A stretch of DNA of 64,000 bases from Micromonospora trifolii. GTDB taxonomy: Bacteria > Actinomycetota > Actinomycetes > Mycobacteriales > Micromonosporaceae. Positions 62,473 to 64,000 of this stretch are shown here, one piece after another. The notes below the pieces were generated by a model that saw nothing but the letters and a program-made list of their open reading frames with translations, was not told the DNA's origin and made no database searches. The position numbers and the translations under genes were made by a program. Each line of letters opens with the position of its first letter. Within the stretch, counting starts at the first letter, position 1. The stretch is taken from NCBI RefSeq assembly GCF_022229005.1, contig NZ_JAKKFD010000037.1, positions 62,001 to 126,000 on the forward strand. The letters run 5' to 3'.

Positions 62473-63351
62473 TCAGCGAGGTCGCAGGACGTCGAGCCGG
62501 ACCGCCACTGTGACCCGGACCGGTTCGGGCAGCGCGGCCAGCCGGGCGGCGAGCGCGCCCGGGTCGGTGTGCCAGGCGCTGGGGCCCATCCCGACCACTG
62601 TGGCGACCTCCGGCCGGGTCAGCGCCAGCTCCGTCCGGTGCACGGCCGAGCTGACCGGCGTGAAGTGCCCGCCCAGGCTGCCGGCCACCCGGTCGGCCTT
62701 GTCCGGGTCCACCCGCAGCAGGTCGAGGGCGTCCACCAACTCGGCGAGGTGGTCGGTGTCGGGCGTGACCACCAGCAGCGTGCCGGCCCTGTCGAGCACC
62801 CGGTGGAACTCCGGGCCGTTGCGCGGGGCGAAGACGTTCAGCAGCACGGCCGTCGAGGCGTCGGCGAGCGGCAGTCGCTGCCAGGTGTCGGCGAGCGCCG
62901 CGGCGGCCCGGGGATGCGCGCGGGCCGCGCGGCGCAGCGCCGGCTTGGACACGTCCAGGGCCAGACCCACGGCGTCCGGCAGCGCCGCCAGCACAGCGCC
63001 GAGGTATCGGCCGGTGCCGGCGCCGGCATCCACCACCAGGGGGTACGTCTCGACGTCGGGCGTCGGCGTCGCGCGGAGCCGACCGACGGCTTCCGTCGCG
63101 GCGTCGCAGAGGGCTGCCGAGATGCTGTCGTAGTGCCCTGCGGCGAGGAAGTCCGCCCGGGCGGCCACCATCTCGGCGCTGTCGCCGACGTGCGGCGCGC
63201 GCCCGGCGAGGAGGTTGACGTACCCCTGCCGGGCGATGTCGAAGCTGTGCCGGCGCGGGCAGCGCAGCGCACTGGTGGTGCCGGCGGTCGCCTCGGACAG
63301 CGGCTCGCCGCAGACCGGGCAGCGCAGTCGGTCGAGGATGCCGGGGTCCAC
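62473..63351 (-). CDS. rlmA: RlmA-family 23S rRNA (guanine-N1)-methyltransferase
   Basis: 292 residues from GTG 63351. An N-terminal zinc module (C11, C14, C31, H35: CPVCGEPL...CPRRHSFD) precedes GYVNLLAG and a Rossmann methyltransferase (VDAGAGTGRYLGAVL). Relatives methylate G745 or G748 of 23S rRNA; TlrB and MyrA of macrolide producers are in this family and give resistance. No macrolide cluster is here, so a housekeeping or low-level resistance role is possible. It follows marR after 1 nt. Confidence 0.88.
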   Translation of the reverse strand: MDPGILDRLRCPVCGEPLSEATAGTTSALRCPRRHSFDIARQGYVNLLAGRAPHVGDSAEMVAARADFLAAGHYDSISAALCDAATEAVGRLRATPTPDVETYPLVVDAGAGTGRYLGAVLAALPDAVGLALDVSKPALRRAARAHPRAAAALADTWQRLPLADASTAVLLNVFAPRNGPEFHRVLDRAGTLLVVTPDTDHLAELVDALDLLRVDPDKADRVAGSLGGHFTPVSSAVHRTELALTRPEVATVVGMGPSAWHTDPGALAARLAALPEPVRVTVAVRLDVLRPR

Positions 63352-63352
63352 G

Positions 63353-63850
63353 TCAGACCTCCGCTGCGGGCTGCGGTCGGGTGGCCCGCAGGCCCGGGTC
63401 TGCGAGACGGTCGACCACCCGGTGGGTGAGTTCGCCGAGGGCGTCGACCTCCGCGGGGGTGAGCAGGTCGATCAGGTGCCGGCGGACGGCGGCCACGTGA
63501 CCGGGTGCGGCGGACTCGACGGCCTGCCGGCCCGCCGGGGTGAGCACGACGATCGAGCCGCGGGCATCGTCGGCGCACTCCTCGCGGGTCACCAGGCCAC
63601 GCTGCTGCATCCGGCTCAGGTGGTGGGAGAGCCGGCTCCGTGACCACAGCATCCTGTCCGCCAGCTCGCTGAGGCGCAGGCGCCCCTCGGGTGTCTCGGA
63701 GAGGTCGGACAGCACGTCGTAGTCCGGCTCGGAGAGGCCGGCGTCCTGGGTCAGCTCCCGGGCCAGCTCCAGGTCGAGCAGTCGACGCATCCGGCGGTAG
63801 CCGCGCCAGGCGCGGTCCTCCCGCTCGTCCAGCCACCGGGTTGCGTCCAT
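63353..63850 (-). CDS. MarR family transcriptional regulator
   Basis: 165 residues. Winged helix: GRLRLSELADRMLWSRSRLSHHLSRMQQRGLVTREECADDARGSIVVLTPAGRQ. The ATG at 63850 has a TAGACT -10 box on its strand (63862-63857) about 6 nt away, i.e. leaderless. It is co-transcribed with rlmA and divergent from a PPOX-type gene across a large palindrome, the usual layout of an autoregulated MarR. Confidence 0.93.
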   Translation of the reverse strand: MDATRWLDEREDRAWRGYRRMRRLLDLELARELTQDAGLSEPDYDVLSDLSETPEGRLRLSELADRMLWSRSRLSHHLSRMQQRGLVTREECADDARGSIVVLTPAGRQAVESAAPGHVAAVRRHLIDLLTPAEVDALGELTHRVVDRLADPGLRATRPQPAAEV

Positions 63851-63870
63851 GCTCCCAGTCTAGCCATTTC

Positions 63871-63915
63871 GTTGACATGTCATCGAACGCCCCCTACGGT
63901 CGATGACATGTCAAC
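63871..63915. promoter_or_regulatory. MarR operator: 16-bp inverted repeat over divergent promoters
   Basis: GTTGACATGTCATCGA (63871-63886) and TCGATGACATGTCAAC (63900-63915) are exact complements, and each contains the palindrome TGACATGTCA, 31 bp (about three turns) apart. TTGACA at 63872 and TACGGT at 63895, 17 bp apart, form a plus-strand promoter whose start falls on the ATG at 63908. Binding would block both genes. Confidence 0.8.
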
Positions 63916-64000
63916 AAACCAACTGTGGGAGCTGTTCGGGCAGCGGGGGCGCGGAGTGCTGGTCACACTGCGTCGGGACGGGCGGCCCCAGCTGTCCAAC
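63908..64000 (+). CDS. Pyridoxamine 5'-phosphate oxidase-like flavoprotein (start only)
   Basis: 31 codons before the window ends: MSTNQLWELFGQRGRG, then VLVTLRRDGRPQLSN, the start of PPOX-class F420- or FMN-dependent oxidoreductases. The ATG lies inside the second half of the MarR operator, with no Shine-Dalgarno, so the mRNA is probably leaderless. Confidence 0.75.
   Translation, partial: MSTNQLWELFGQRGRGVLVTLRRDGRPQLSN

Noticed and set aside
62473..63351. Macrolide self-resistance gene as evidence of a macrolide cluster
   Set aside because: The flanking genes are regulatory or unknown and no polyketide synthase is present; only the family resemblance supports resistance.

Overview
The window is a high-GC actinobacterial chromosome segment, most probably Micromonospora or a close Micromonosporaceae relative. 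The grounds are GC-rich codon use, many GTG/TTG starts, ATGA/GTGA/TGATG gene overlaps, promoters of the form TANNNT placed 6-8 nt before ATG (leaderless transcripts), the galU-glp-rimJ-glpR synteny and several palindromic intergenic repeats. I see no phage, insertion sequence, CRISPR array or biosynthetic gene cluster. It is mostly core chromosome with small accessory patches.

Layout. 1-5037: tail of a GAF-GGDEF cyclase, then galU, a gephyrin-like moeA (glp), a RimJ-type acetyltransferase and a three-pass membrane protein matching GlpR/SepX, a set linked to actinobacterial cell division. 5038-5650: tRNA-Ala(CGC), a terminator and two hairpin repeats. 5650-11844: accessory genes (unknown protein, Gfo/Idh oxidoreductase with an altered catalytic motif, DUF4352 protein, Sfp-type PPTase, CxxC mini-protein, and an exported VWA protein with its coupled partner). 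12000-12151: a possible small RNA. 12186-24597: protein mannosyltransferase, rsmI, metG, tatD, rsmA, a Uma2 nuclease, ispE and an ABC-F protein, with membrane and unknown genes between. 24698-27820: two DUF4383 paralogues separated by a striking hairpin, a TetR regulator and a fatty-acid desaturase with operator-like repeats. 28065-35805: tRNA-Gln, glmU, prs, rplY, pth, and sulfate activation cysQ-cysD-cysN with a chain of tiny ORFs before cysD. 35974-43475: galE-galK, CBS/CorC protein, trpS, 2H phosphoesterase, YihY, GntR, VOC protein. 43683-50469: maltose/maltodextrin locus (GH13 glucosidase and LacI regulator, divergent from malE-malF-malG). 50640-53555: glycosyltransferase operon and a small membrane protein. 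53814-61679: nucleoside uptake and salvage (BMP lipoprotein, ATPase, two permeases, cytidine deaminase, thymidine phosphorylase). 61790-64000: DUF4272 protein and a marR-rlmA operon divergent from a flavin-dependent oxidoreductase across a large palindrome.

The most unusual signals are not protein families. (1) Two intergenic hairpins (25190-25263 and 60266-60329) share a 26-nt loop at 25 of 26 positions, yet are closed by perfect stems (24 and 19 bp) of unrelated sequence. This looks like a structured RNA or an insertion mechanism that builds its own stems. (2) At the malF/malG junction a 56-bp unit is repeated in tandem; each unit carries its own ribosome-binding site and a 19-codon ORF whose stop overlaps the next start, so the GTGA coupling survives each duplication. 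(3) A similar chain of ATGA-linked micro-ORFs precedes cysD. (4) The ATPase of the nucleoside transporter appears to start at CTG.
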